Assembly (NCBI RefSeq): GCF_002979775.1
Contig: NZ_PCPR01000030.1
Span: forward strand, 1-54,563
Direction of reading: 5' to 3'
DNA length: 54,563 nucleotides
Source: Arthrobacter sp. MYb23
GTDB taxonomy: Bacteria > Actinomycetota > Actinomycetes > Actinomycetales > Micrococcaceae
The translations under genes were made by a program, and so were the position numbers. Below, piece after piece: positions 24,150 to 32,786 of this stretch. The notes under the pieces were generated by a model. The model saw only the letters and a program-made list of their open reading frames with translations. It searched no databases and was not told the DNA's origin. Numbering within the stretch: the first letter of the stretch is position 1; the number at the start of each line of letters is the position of its first letter.

Positions 24150-24791
24150 ATGGTGTCAAGCCCCGCAGCCCAACGAGTCCGGAAGTTACCCGACGAGCGA
24201 CGAGCCGAAATCCTCGCCGAAGCCGCTTCCATTGCCTTGAGTGAGGGGCTCGAGCGGATTACCCTCCGCGCCGTCGCCGACCGCCTGGGCGTGCGGCCTG
24301 GCCTGATCAGCCACTACTACCCGGCTGCTGAAGACCTGGTGATCGCAGCGTTTGTGCGCGCCGTTTCGGAGGAGCGGGAAGAGTTGTTTCCCGACGACGG
24401 AACTCCACTCCAGCGCCTGGCTCACCTGGTCTCGCGCAGCGAAGGTCATAAATCCTTGGAACTCACCCGGTTATGGCTCAATGCGCGGCACCTCTGCCGG
24501 TTTACACCCGCGCTCACCGAGGCGCTGCTGGGGCAGGAACAACTGGATCGCAACCGGCTGACCACCCTCATTGAGGATGGCGTCGCGTCCGGCGACTTCG
24601 TGGTGGCGGACCCCTTTGCGGCGTGCATTCGTATTTGGGTGGCCATTGACGGCGTGGGCTCCTACGTCAACAACGCTGAGCCCTTCGACTATGACGCCTT
24701 CAAGCGGTTCATCACCGACGTGGCTGAATGGTCGCTGGGCGTTCCGGCGGGCGTGCTTCGTGCGGCCGTGGACAGGCTTCAGGCGGCCTGA
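24150..24791 (+). CDS. TetR-family regulator of the NCS1 permease operon
   Basis: A 213-residue regulator with the HTH RITLRAVADRLGVRPGLISHYYPAAEDLV (about residues 28-57) and a TetR C-terminal ligand domain. The family of BetI-like regulators ends the HTH in the same HYY/HYF form. No ribosome site precedes the ATG, so a leaderless or near-leaderless mRNA is possible. Two ATTGGTC palindromes lie just upstream. Confidence 0.88.
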   Translation: MVSSPAAQRVRKLPDERRAEILAEAASIALSEGLERITLRAVADRLGVRPGLISHYYPAAEDLVIAAFVRAVSEEREELFPDDGTPLQRLAHLVSRSEGHKSLELTRLWLNARHLCRFTPALTEALLGQEQLDRNRLTTLIEDGVASGDFVVADPFAACIRIWVAIDGVGSYVNNAEPFDYDAFKRFITDVAEWSLGVPAGVLRAAVDRLQAA

Positions 24792-25020
24792 CTCCCGGGT
24801 TCCTGAGCCTTCCCATTACCCTTCCGGCCGCTTAATCAGTATCCTGATTACTTATCTGGTAAACCGGATGATGCTGTTTGGGCTGCTTGCCTGGGCCGCA
24901 CGTGGCTGAAGCAGACGGCCGCGCGGCCATCGTGAAAGTTTGATTGACGGCATTGCCTGGGTGGCGCAAGGACAGCGGTTGGGTCCATGACTCCAGGTAT
25001 GCCTGAAGGACGTGACATTC

Positions 25021-26427
25021 GTGGGCAACAACTACGAGGCCGTGGACCCCCATTTCCCCACCTCCGGCGCAACTGCAGGGCCTGACCGTGCAGGCGCAAC
25101 CGAAATACTTGGCGACCGCTACCAGCTGGGATCCCTGCTGGGCAGGGGCGCCATGTCCGCCGTCTATCAAGCGAAGGACACGCTGCTTGGCCGCGAGGTA
25201 GCCATCAAGATCTTTCTCCCCGGTTCCGGCGATGAGTCGTTCCGGGCCCGGCAGGAGAACGAAATGCGGCTCCTGGCCGCCTTTGATCACCCGGGACTGG
25301 TGGCAGCCTTCGACGCCGGGGTAGATACACGCAACGATGAAGAACGCGCGTATCTGGTCATGGAACTGGCCGAAGGCCGGGACTTGCGCGCAGTGCTGAC
25401 GGACGGACCACTCACCGTGCCAGAGACCGCCCGGATCGGGATCCGGCTCGCCGGAGCGCTGTCCCAGGTTCATGAACATGACGTCATCCACCGCGACATC
25501 AAGCCAGCCAACATCCTGGTATCCGACGACGACGGCCTGGGTCAGCAGTCGGTCAAACTGGCTGACTTCGGCGTGGCCCTGGTCATGAACGATCACCGCC
25601 TCACCGCAACAGGCTTCACCGTGGGGACCGCCCAGTACCTCAGCCCCGAGCAGGCCCAGGGATTGGCGTTGACTCCTGCCAGCGACATCTACTCGCTGGG
25701 CCTGGTACTCCTCGAATGCCTCACGGGAAAGGCTGAATACCCGGGAACTCCTATCGAGACCGCATCAGCCCGACTTCACCGCGCACCGCAGATCCCCGTG
25801 GAATTGCCCGGTCCGCTGCGGGAGCTGCTCGAAGCGATGACGGACATGGACCCTGGCAAGCGCCCCACGGCAGACAACGTGGAGCAGGCGCTCGCCGATG
25901 AAGGGATACAGTCCGGGCGAAGGACCGCGCTGCTGCCTTCCGCACCCTCCAGGCTGCCACTGCGCACGCCGACCAGGAGGCTGGCCACCGTCACCAGCCT
26001 CAGGGACTTCAGCAAACGGCGACCCAAGACCGTACGTGGCGTGGCCGCGGCGGCGGTGACCATTCCGCTCGCCCTGCTGATCCTCTCCCAGGGACTCACG
26101 CCCACGGGCAACACCACGGATCCCTCCCAGCCTGCGGACACGGATGTATCGCAGGCCGAGCCGCAGCCGGCCGCGCCGGTTGTGCCGGCTCTCCCGGTTG
26201 CGCCGGTGACCGCTGACACTGTGCCCGTAGATGCCGGTAATGCCGACGTTCAGCCTGCCGAGGTAGTCACTCTGCAGGAGCCCGCGCAGAACCCGGTACA
26301 AGTGCCGGTACAAGCGCCGGCACCAGCGCCCGCCGTGGCGCCGGGACCGGATAAAGCCAAGGACAAGAGCGGCGGCAAGGGCGAGAAGAAGCCCGAGAGG
26401 GCCAAAGGATCCGGCGAGGGCAAGTAG
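25021..26427 (+). CDS. Serine/threonine protein kinase with one TM helix
   Basis: An eukaryotic-type (PknB-like) kinase of about 468 residues. The glycine loop LGRGAMSAVYQAKD, catalytic lysine in VAIKIF, catalytic loop HRDIKPANIL and DFG (LADFGVAL) are all present, so it should be active. A TM helix (GVAAAAVTIPLALLILSQGL) follows the kinase and a juxtamembrane segment. The outer domain is only Pro/Ala/Val-rich sequence ending in a Lys/Gly tail, with no PASTA repeats. GTG at 25021 is about 10 nt from GAAGGA; GTG at 25012 is too close to it but remains possible. It is monocistronic. Confidence 0.9.
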   Translation: MGNNYEAVDPHFPTSGATAGPDRAGATEILGDRYQLGSLLGRGAMSAVYQAKDTLLGREVAIKIFLPGSGDESFRARQENEMRLLAAFDHPGLVAAFDAGVDTRNDEERAYLVMELAEGRDLRAVLTDGPLTVPETARIGIRLAGALSQVHEHDVIHRDIKPANILVSDDDGLGQQSVKLADFGVALVMNDHRLTATGFTVGTAQYLSPEQAQGLALTPASDIYSLGLVLLECLTGKAEYPGTPIETASARLHRAPQIPVELPGPLRELLEAMTDMDPGKRPTADNVEQALADEGIQSGRRTALLPSAPSRLPLRTPTRRLATVTSLRDFSKRRPKTVRGVAAAAVTIPLALLILSQGLTPTGNTTDPSQPADTDVSQAEPQPAAPVVPALPVAPVTADTVPVDAGNADVQPAEVVTLQEPAQNPVQVPVQAPAPAPAVAPGPDKAKDKSGGKGEKKPERAKGSGEGK

Positions 26428-26447
26428 CCCCATTCGGGCGGATGAAC

Positions 26448-26475
26448 GCACGACGGCGAGCTGCCGCCGTCGTGC
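26448..26475. repeat. Family A hairpin repeat, copy 5
   Basis: Arms GCACGACGGC/GCCGTCGTGC (10 bp) flank an 8-nt loop; it begins 21 bp after the kinase stop codon, between convergent genes. Confidence 0.8.
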
Positions 26476-26550
26476 TCTATGCCTCGCAAGGTGAGCCTTC
26501 CGGAAGTTCAGCGTCCCGGCCGTTCAGTGCGGCAACGCACCCCGGAGCGG

Positions 26551-27780
26551 CTAGAGGCCGGCGGGAAAACTGACCGTCACTGTGGTTCCGCCGCCGGGAG
26601 TTTCTGTCAAAGTGAGGTCGCCCCCGTGTGCCTTGGCAATGCTGCTGCAGGTGGCCAGGCCGAGTCCGGAACCCGGGCCGTCACCTTCCCGCCGCAGACG
26701 CACCAAAGGCTCCAGGGCTTTGGTGCGATCCTCGGGTTTGATGCCCTTGCCGTTGTCCGCCACGAAGATCGTGGCGCCCTGATAGTTGGAGACCCCGCTG
26801 ATCCGGACGCGGAGATCGCGCTCAGGGCTGCGGTAATTCATGGCGTTGGAGAGCAGGTTCTGCAGCAGGGTCCGCAGTTGTCCACGGTCGGCATGAAGAG
26901 TCAGATCTTCAACTTCCACCATCCGTTGATTCTCAATGCCCACATCACGGGCAACTTCTTCGGTGACCTCGCGAAGGGAAACCTGCGTGGGTTGGACTGC
27001 GCCGCCCACCCGGGAGTAGCTCAGGACATCCTCGAGCATGCCCAGCATCCGCCGCCCGCTGGAGCCAATCCGGTCAAGGTAACGCGCGGCCGTGCTGCTC
27101 GGTTCAACGTCGGGATCGTCTTCCACCAGTTCCACATAGCCCAGGATGGTGGTGAGCGGAATGCGGAGGTCGTGGCTGACGCGTCCGGCAAACCCTGCGA
27201 GCTTGGCGTTGCTGTCCCTCAGCTCGGCGTAGGTGCGGTCCAGCTGGACGGTGCGGTGCTGCAGCTCCAACAACTCCACCACTTGCTTCGCCAAGACCTC
27301 CAGCATGCTCACCTGTTCGGGGCGCAGCTCATTTGTTTTGTCCGAGAACACGCACAGGGTTCCGGGAACGAAGCCGGATTCTGTTTGTAACGGGACCGAT
27401 GCGTAGAAGCGGACGTTCCCGATTTCACCAGTAACAAAGGGATTGTCGGCGAAGCGCGGATCCTGCGACGCATCAGCCACCACGGTCCGTTCACGGGAGA
27501 GGAAAACCTTGGCGCACATGGAATCCTCACGTGAACAGATGCCGGGGTCCACGCCCCACGCGCCGATCTGGTGCTGGTACTCCGCGCTGATGATGTTGAC
27601 CACGCCAAAGGGAGCACCGCAAAGCTCCGTGGCGAGCCGCACCAGGTTCTGCAGGGCACTCATGACGGCGGCATTGGGAAGCAGGGTGGAGTCAACGGCC
27701 GGGTCCAGGCCATACTCCTGTAATTCCAGGTCCCGGCTGATGTCATCAGTGAAGGACAGCTGCCCCTGAACTTCCGTCAT
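26551..27780 (-). CDS. GAF-domain sensor histidine kinase
   Basis: A 409-residue soluble histidine kinase. A GAF domain (about residues 45-175, with AEYQHQIGAWGVDPGICSRE and SMCAKVFLSRERTVVADASQ) precedes a HisKA domain with phospho-acceptor H203 in GRVSHDLRIPLTT. The ATP-binding domain shows N (LLSNAMNYRSPERD), G1 (VADNGKGI) and G2 (GSGLGLATC) boxes. There are no membrane helices. No response regulator gene is adjacent, so the partner is elsewhere. This architecture resembles light/redox-independent GAF kinases of soil actinobacteria; the signal is unknown. Confidence 0.9.
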   Translation of the reverse strand: MTEVQGQLSFTDDISRDLELQEYGLDPAVDSTLLPNAAVMSALQNLVRLATELCGAPFGVVNIISAEYQHQIGAWGVDPGICSREDSMCAKVFLSRERTVVADASQDPRFADNPFVTGEIGNVRFYASVPLQTESGFVPGTLCVFSDKTNELRPEQVSMLEVLAKQVVELLELQHRTVQLDRTYAELRDSNAKLAGFAGRVSHDLRIPLTTILGYVELVEDDPDVEPSSTAARYLDRIGSSGRRMLGMLEDVLSYSRVGGAVQPTQVSLREVTEEVARDVGIENQRMVEVEDLTLHADRGQLRTLLQNLLSNAMNYRSPERDLRVRISGVSNYQGATIFVADNGKGIKPEDRTKALEPLVRLRREGDGPGSGLGLATCSSIAKAHGGDLTLTETPGGGTTVTVSFPAGL

Positions 27781-27858
27781 GTTATTACTCCCCCAAGCGT
27801 CATTAGGATTCCCTGCCGATACTACCGGGACGCTGACGGCGGTGGTTTACTGGGACGC

Positions 27859-29274
27859 ATGACCGAGCAGGAACCGGCCTCCGCCGCGTCTACTGACAGT
27901 ATCGATCTCTCCGTCCGTTCTCCCGCGCAAAGATCCCGAACCTTTACCGGGATCCTGGTGAATACTGCCCTGGCAAACATCACCACCAGTTACCTGTGGT
28001 TCGCCTTGACGTTCTGGGTGTACTTGGAGACACGCAACGTCATTGCCACAGGAGTGATCGGCGGCGCGTACATGCTGCTGATCGCCCTCTCCAGCATCAG
28101 TTTCGGTACTTTTGTGGACCGATACCGGAAACTGGCGGTGATGCGTTTCGCCGCAGCCTTCACCATGGTGATGTTTGTCCTGTCAGGCGTCATGTTCCTG
28201 CTGACACCGGAGCCGGCACTCCTTGACCTGGCACAGCCGTGGTTCTGGATTTTCACCATGATCATCCTGATCGGTGCGGTGGTGGAGAACATGCGGAACA
28301 TTGCCCTGTCCACCACCGTCACCATCCTGATCGAACCCGATCGGCGGGCCAACGCCAACGGGCTGGTGGGCATGGTCCAAGGGCTCATGTTCATTGTCAC
28401 CTCGGTCCTCTCCGGACTTTCGGTGGGCCTGTTGGGTATGGGATGGACCGTGGTTGTGGCCCTGATTCTGACCGCGCTCGCGTTCGCACATTTGCTCACC
28501 CTGCGCCTCCCGGAGGAAGTGAAAGCAGCAGCCTCCGATGCCCAGGGTGGCTTCGACCTGCGCGGCTCATGGGCTGCCGTCATGGCAATTTCCGGCCTGT
28601 TCGCGTTGATTCTTTTCTCCACGTTCAACAACTTCATCGGCGGCGTCTACATGGCGTTGATGGACCCGTACGGCCTGGAGATGTTCTCCGTGGAAATGTG
28701 GGGAGTCGTCTTTGCCATTGGTGCCACGGGCTTCATCCTGGGCGGTGCGCTGATCGGCAAGTTCGGCCTCGGGTCCAATCCCTTGCGGACCATGCTCATT
28801 GCTGTGGCACTGATGGGGTTGCTTGGCGCGGTCTTCACGCTGCGGGAATGGGCTTGGCTGTATATCGTCGGCATCTGGCTCTACATGGCGCTGGTTCCCG
28901 TGGTGGAGGCCGCCGAGCAAACCGTCATCCAGAAGGTGGTTCCGCTGCCCCGGCAAGGCCGCGTGTTTGGGTTCGCCATGGCATTCGAGTCCGCAGCTGC
29001 GCCCATCACAGCATTCCTCATTGCCCCGATCGCGCAGTTCTGGATCATCCCTTACGCACGCTCTTCCGAAGGCGCCCGGCAGTTGGAACCGCTGCTGGGT
29101 GAGGGCATCTCCCGCGGCATTGCACTGGTGTTCCTGGTGGCCGGAATCATCATGATCGCCGTAGCCTTGATCGCCTTCCTGACTCCGGTCTACCGGCGCG
29201 TGTCTGCCTCTTATGCGCAGACAGCGGCGGAGGAAAAGGAAAAGGAAAACGCAGACACCCCATCCCCTGGCTAG
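27859..29274 (+). CDS. MFS transporter (12 TMS)
   Basis: A 471-residue permease with about 12 helices. The first MFS loop reads SFGTFVDRYRKLAVMRFAAAF, a variant of motif A. The N-terminal 30 residues are polar and the C-terminus is a charged tail (EEKEKENADTPSPG). It is divergent from the histidine kinase gene. Neither substrate nor direction of transport can be told. Confidence 0.85.
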   Translation: MTEQEPASAASTDSIDLSVRSPAQRSRTFTGILVNTALANITTSYLWFALTFWVYLETRNVIATGVIGGAYMLLIALSSISFGTFVDRYRKLAVMRFAAAFTMVMFVLSGVMFLLTPEPALLDLAQPWFWIFTMIILIGAVVENMRNIALSTTVTILIEPDRRANANGLVGMVQGLMFIVTSVLSGLSVGLLGMGWTVVVALILTALAFAHLLTLRLPEEVKAAASDAQGGFDLRGSWAAVMAISGLFALILFSTFNNFIGGVYMALMDPYGLEMFSVEMWGVVFAIGATGFILGGALIGKFGLGSNPLRTMLIAVALMGLLGAVFTLREWAWLYIVGIWLYMALVPVVEAAEQTVIQKVVPLPRQGRVFGFAMAFESAAAPITAFLIAPIAQFWIIPYARSSEGARQLEPLLGEGISRGIALVFLVAGIIMIAVALIAFLTPVYRRVSASYAQTAAEEKEKENADTPSPG

Positions 29275-29399
29275 CGGACGGCAAAAATCATTCTTTTAGG
29301 ATGAGACCGTATGACCATCGGAAGGTGCAGGGTTGAGTCAGTTCGAGGCACGATGGCGCTCGGGCAATCGGGCGGTCCACGAGAGATGGAGACGGTTCT

Positions 29400-29792
29400 A
29401 TGGCTCAGGCGGACGCCGGCGATTACGACATCTGGTTTGAGGAAGGCGACGTCATGTCCCTGGTCTGGAAACCGGGTGTCCGGATTGAAGAAGAGAACGC
29501 CAGGGCAGCGGTTGACGCCGTGAACGTCGTCGCGGATGGCCGCCGCTACCCGCTGCTGGTGACGATGGCCGAAACGGCTCATCTCAGCCACGCAGCCCGG
29601 AAAGTCTTCCTGGAACCCTGTGCGGCGTCCAGGATCGCGTTGTTGGGAAACAACCCCGTTGACCGTATGCTGGCGCACTACCAGTTGGCCGTTCACGAGC
29701 CGCCGTGCCCCACGCGCTTCTTCAGCTCCGAGGTTGAGGCGATGGCCTGGCTCAAGAATCCCTCTGAGGATGAGCAGGGTCTGGCCGGCTGA
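29400..29792 (+). CDS. STAS-like DUF7793-type protein
   Basis: A 130-residue soluble protein. The pattern MSLVWKPGVRIEEENARAAV…DGRRYPLLVTMAETAHLSHAARKVF matches an actinobacterial family with a SpoIIAA/STAS-like fold (DUF7793 by recollection). ATG at 29400 follows a GGAG-containing leader. About 125 bp separates it from the MFS gene. Function unknown. Confidence 0.75.
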   Translation: MAQADAGDYDIWFEEGDVMSLVWKPGVRIEEENARAAVDAVNVVADGRRYPLLVTMAETAHLSHAARKVFLEPCAASRIALLGNNPVDRMLAHYQLAVHEPPCPTRFFSSEVEAMAWLKNPSEDEQGLAG

Positions 29793-29802
29793 GCGGGGCG
29801 AT

Positions 29803-29838
29803 TAACGCACGACGGCGGGAGGTCGCCGTCGTGCGTTA
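29803..29838. repeat. Family A hairpin repeat, copy 6
   Basis: Perfect 15-bp arms (TAACGCACGACGGCG) with loop GGAGGT begin 10 bp after the DUF7793-type gene stop and lie between convergent genes. Confidence 0.85.
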
Positions 29839-29860
29839 TCCCCAGGTGCTGATTGAACGG

Positions 29861-30865
29861 CTAAGCCGTGAACGCCAAATCTTCCACGGTGACCTCGAAA
29901 CGCAGCCCTTTCCCTCGGGACAACCGCAGGGCCTCGTCCACGGCGCTCGCCGCCATTCGCTCAAGTTCGTTGCCCAGCGAGCCTGCGACGTGGGGCGTGA
30001 GCAGGACGTTGGGATGCGAATAGAACCGGGACTCTGCCGGGAGGACCCACGGTGTGGTGACGTCCAGGATCGCGTAGAGGTCGCCCTGCTCCACCCGGGC
30101 CAGCAGCGCATCCTGGTCCACCAACTCACCACGCGCGGTGTTGATGAAGGTGGTGCCCGGCCGCATCCGCGCGATCAGTCCAGCATTGATGAGGTTCTTG
30201 GTGGAAGGTAACGACGGCGCGTGGAGGCTGACGACGTCGCTGCTTGCCATCAGATGGTCCAGGCTGACCAGCCCGACGCCCAGGGCCTCGGCTTGTTCCG
30301 GGGACAGGTAAGGGTCCGAAACTACGACGTCCAGATCATAGGGTGCGAGCAGACGAATCACGTGCCGGCCGATTTTGGAGGCGCCGATGATGCCCACGCG
30401 TTTGCGGTAGTTGCCCATGTCCGGGAAGAGCTGTTCGGCCAGGACGTCGGTCCGGGTGGTGTGCAGGGCGCGGGCGATCTGCAGGACCCGTTTGTTCGCC
30501 AGGATAATCATGGCCACGGTGTACTCGGCCACGGGGATGGCGTTGGCGTCGGCCGCTGAGCTGACCTGGATGCCACGTTCCCAGCAGGCATCGCCGATGT
30601 GGTGTTTGACGCTGCCCGCGGCGTGCAGGACGTACCGCAGACGCGGGGCTGCGTCCAGAACGGCGTGGTCGATCATCGGGCAGCCCCAGCCCGTGAGGAG
30701 GATGTCCGCATGCTTCAGAACCGCACGGCCTTCGGGGGTGTGAAAGTCCTGGATGGGCTCCCGGCTCAGCAGGTTCAACGCTGGCTCCAACGGGTCCAGG
30801 CTCCGCGGAGGAAACACCGCCCGCGCCGTATGGGACGGCATGGCCAGGGCTACATTCAGGCTCAT
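29861..30865 (-). CDS. 2-hydroxyacid dehydrogenase-like protein with altered active site
   Basis: The 334-residue protein has the D-isomer-specific 2-hydroxyacid dehydrogenase fold, with catalytic R245 (INTARGELVD) and H292 (LLTPHVAGS). The catalytic Glu expected five residues after the Asp of DVxxxEP is replaced: the segment reads LDVTTPWVLP, with W273 at that place. The nucleotide motif GIIGASKIGR has Ser for the second Gly of GxGxxG. ATG at 30865 follows AGGAA and overlaps the stop of the upstream permease gene (ATGA); an open frame to 31081 is a shadow. It is the last gene of the sugar ABC operon, so it may act on a sugar acid. Confidence 0.85.
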   Translation of the reverse strand: MSLNVALAMPSHTARAVFPPRSLDPLEPALNLLSREPIQDFHTPEGRAVLKHADILLTGWGCPMIDHAVLDAAPRLRYVLHAAGSVKHHIGDACWERGIQVSSAADANAIPVAEYTVAMIILANKRVLQIARALHTTRTDVLAEQLFPDMGNYRKRVGIIGASKIGRHVIRLLAPYDLDVVVSDPYLSPEQAEALGVGLVSLDHLMASSDVVSLHAPSLPSTKNLINAGLIARMRPGTTFINTARGELVDQDALLARVEQGDLYAILDVTTPWVLPAESRFYSHPNVLLTPHVAGSLGNELERMAASAVDEALRLSRGKGLRFEVTVEDLAFTA

Positions 30866-31776
30866 TTGACGCTTCCTGCGGTGAGGCCGGACTTCCAGAA
30901 ACGCTGCAGCATGATGAAGGCCACCAGCAGCGGAATGATGGACAACAGTGAACCTGTGATGACCATGGGCGTGAATTCGGGCTGCGGTACGGAGTAGCCC
31001 TGCCAGATGGAGATGCCGACGCTGACGGGAAGGAGCTGCTGGTCCTGGAGCATCACCAAGGGCAGCATGAAGTTGTTCCACACCCCCACGAACTGGAACA
31101 GGGCAATGGTGACATAACCAGGCATCATCATTGGAAGGCCCAGGGAGAAGAAAGACCGGATGGGCCCGGCTCCGTCAACACGGGCAGCCTCCAAGGTTTC
31201 AGCGGGAACATATGCAGCCGAGTAGACCCGGGCAAGGTACACGCCGAAGGGGTTGCACAGGACCGGGATGAGGATGGCCCACATGGTGTTGGTGATGCCG
31301 AAGACCGAGGCCAACAGGTACATGGGCAGCACCGTGGCCGTGTTGGGAATCAGGACGCCCACCAGGACGATGCCGAAGAACGAGTCCTTGCCCCGGAACT
31401 GGAATTTGTCGAACGCGTAGCCCGCCATGACGGAGATGAGTCCGCCCAGGATCGCTCCGAAGGCCGCGTAGAACATGGAGTTGGCCATCCAGCGGAGGAA
31501 GACCCCGCCGTCCTGGTTCAGGACCGCCATGATGTTCTCGAGGAATGCAGGCTCTCCCAGGGCGTAGGCGGCTGTTCCATAGAGGTCCGCGGTGTTCTTG
31601 GTGGAAGCGAAGAACAGCCACACCACGGGGAGGACCATGTAGGCGCACCCCAGGATCAGCAGGGCGTTCACCGTGAAGGTGCTGCCGAAGCCGCCGCTGC
31701 GGGCAGCGGAACGGCGGCGCTTTGGCGGCAGCGCCGGAGCCACGGTAGGGGTACGGGACACGGTGGAGGTGCTCAT
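30862..31776 (-). CDS. Carbohydrate ABC transporter permease, MalG type
   Basis: A 304-residue inner-membrane permease with six helices. The cytoplasmic EAA loop is EAARVDGAGPIRSFFSLGLP, which docks to the ATPase. The N-terminus is basic (ALPPKRRRSAARSGG). Its ATG overlaps the preceding permease stop by 4 nt. No ATPase gene is in the operon, so a shared MsiK-type ATPase from elsewhere is likely, as is usual for actinobacterial sugar transporters. Confidence 0.93.
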   Translation of the reverse strand: MSTSTVSRTPTVAPALPPKRRRSAARSGGFGSTFTVNALLILGCAYMVLPVVWLFFASTKNTADLYGTAAYALGEPAFLENIMAVLNQDGGVFLRWMANSMFYAAFGAILGGLISVMAGYAFDKFQFRGKDSFFGIVLVGVLIPNTATVLPMYLLASVFGITNTMWAILIPVLCNPFGVYLARVYSAAYVPAETLEAARVDGAGPIRSFFSLGLPMMMPGYVTIALFQFVGVWNNFMLPLVMLQDQQLLPVSVGISIWQGYSVPQPEFTPMVITGSLLSIIPLLVAFIMLQRFWKSGLTAGSVK

Positions 31777-32729
31777 GCTTTGTTCCTTGAGCTGAAGCGG
31801 GTAACGGCCCAGGACAGTACAGCGGCCATGAGGGCAATGATGATGGAGGCGGCTGCGGCCTGGTTGAGGTTGTGCCGGTTGAATGCAGCGTCAAAGGCCC
31901 ACATATTGGGGACCCAGGTGCTGGTCACTGACGCGGTGGCCTTGGAAATGATCGACGGCTCGGTGAAGAGCTGGAGCGTGCCAATCACGGTGAACAGCAT
32001 GATCACGCTGAGCGCGGGGAGGATCAGGGGAAGCTTGATGCTGATTGCGGCGCGGATTTCGCCGGCACCGTCCACCCTTGCGGCTTCCAGGATTTCCCGG
32101 GGAACGGCCTGCAACGCGGTGAACAGAATGATGACGTTGTAGCCCGTCCACTCCCACACCGCGATGTTCACGATGGACGGGAGGATCATCTGGTTATCCA
32201 GGAAGTTCAGCGAGATCCCACCGGTTTCCAGGACCGAAACGATCGGGCTGACGCCCGGAGTGTAGAGGTAGGCCCAGATCAGCGCGGCGATGACGCCGGG
32301 CACTGCGTGGGGGAGGAAGACCAGTAGCTGGAAAAGCTTGCGTGCACGGGCCACTGCGGCATCCATCAGGAGCGCGAATAACAAGGCGCCGCCTACCATG
32401 CAGGGGATATAAAACAGGCAGTACAACGCGAGGCGTCCAATGCCGCCCGTGAAGGTTTCGGACTGCAGAACCTGCAGATAGTTTTCCAAGCCCACAAACG
32501 AGGTCTTGGCCTCGCCAAAGCCCAATCCGGACTTCTGCTGCGCAAAGAAGCTCAGCACCATCGCGTAGATGACGGGCGCAACCATGGCCACGGCGAAGAC
32601 GGCGAAAAACGGGGTAAGGAACAAGGCCGCGGTGCGGCCTCCGGTCCCGGACATTGCACGGGGCTTACGCGGGATCCGGGGTATGGGTTTGACGGCGGCG
32701 GACGGCGTGTTGGGTGCTTGGGTGACCAT
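31773..32729 (-). CDS. Carbohydrate ABC transporter permease, MalF type
   Basis: A 318-residue partner permease with about six helices and the EAA loop EAARVDGAGEIRAAISIKLPL. GAGGAG lies 7 nt before the ATG at 32729. It starts about 57 bp downstream of the substrate-binding protein gene and is coupled to the MalG-type gene by an ATGA overlap. Confidence 0.93.
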   Translation of the reverse strand: MVTQAPNTPSAAVKPIPRIPRKPRAMSGTGGRTAALFLTPFFAVFAVAMVAPVIYAMVLSFFAQQKSGLGFGEAKTSFVGLENYLQVLQSETFTGGIGRLALYCLFYIPCMVGGALLFALLMDAAVARARKLFQLLVFLPHAVPGVIAALIWAYLYTPGVSPIVSVLETGGISLNFLDNQMILPSIVNIAVWEWTGYNVIILFTALQAVPREILEAARVDGAGEIRAAISIKLPLILPALSVIMLFTVIGTLQLFTEPSIISKATASVTSTWVPNMWAFDAAFNRHNLNQAAAASIIIALMAAVLSWAVTRFSSRNKA

Positions 32730-32786
32730 GTTTAATCTCCTCGCTGGCAGGACGGCCAGTGAACCTAACCGTCCTGCCGTGCGGGC

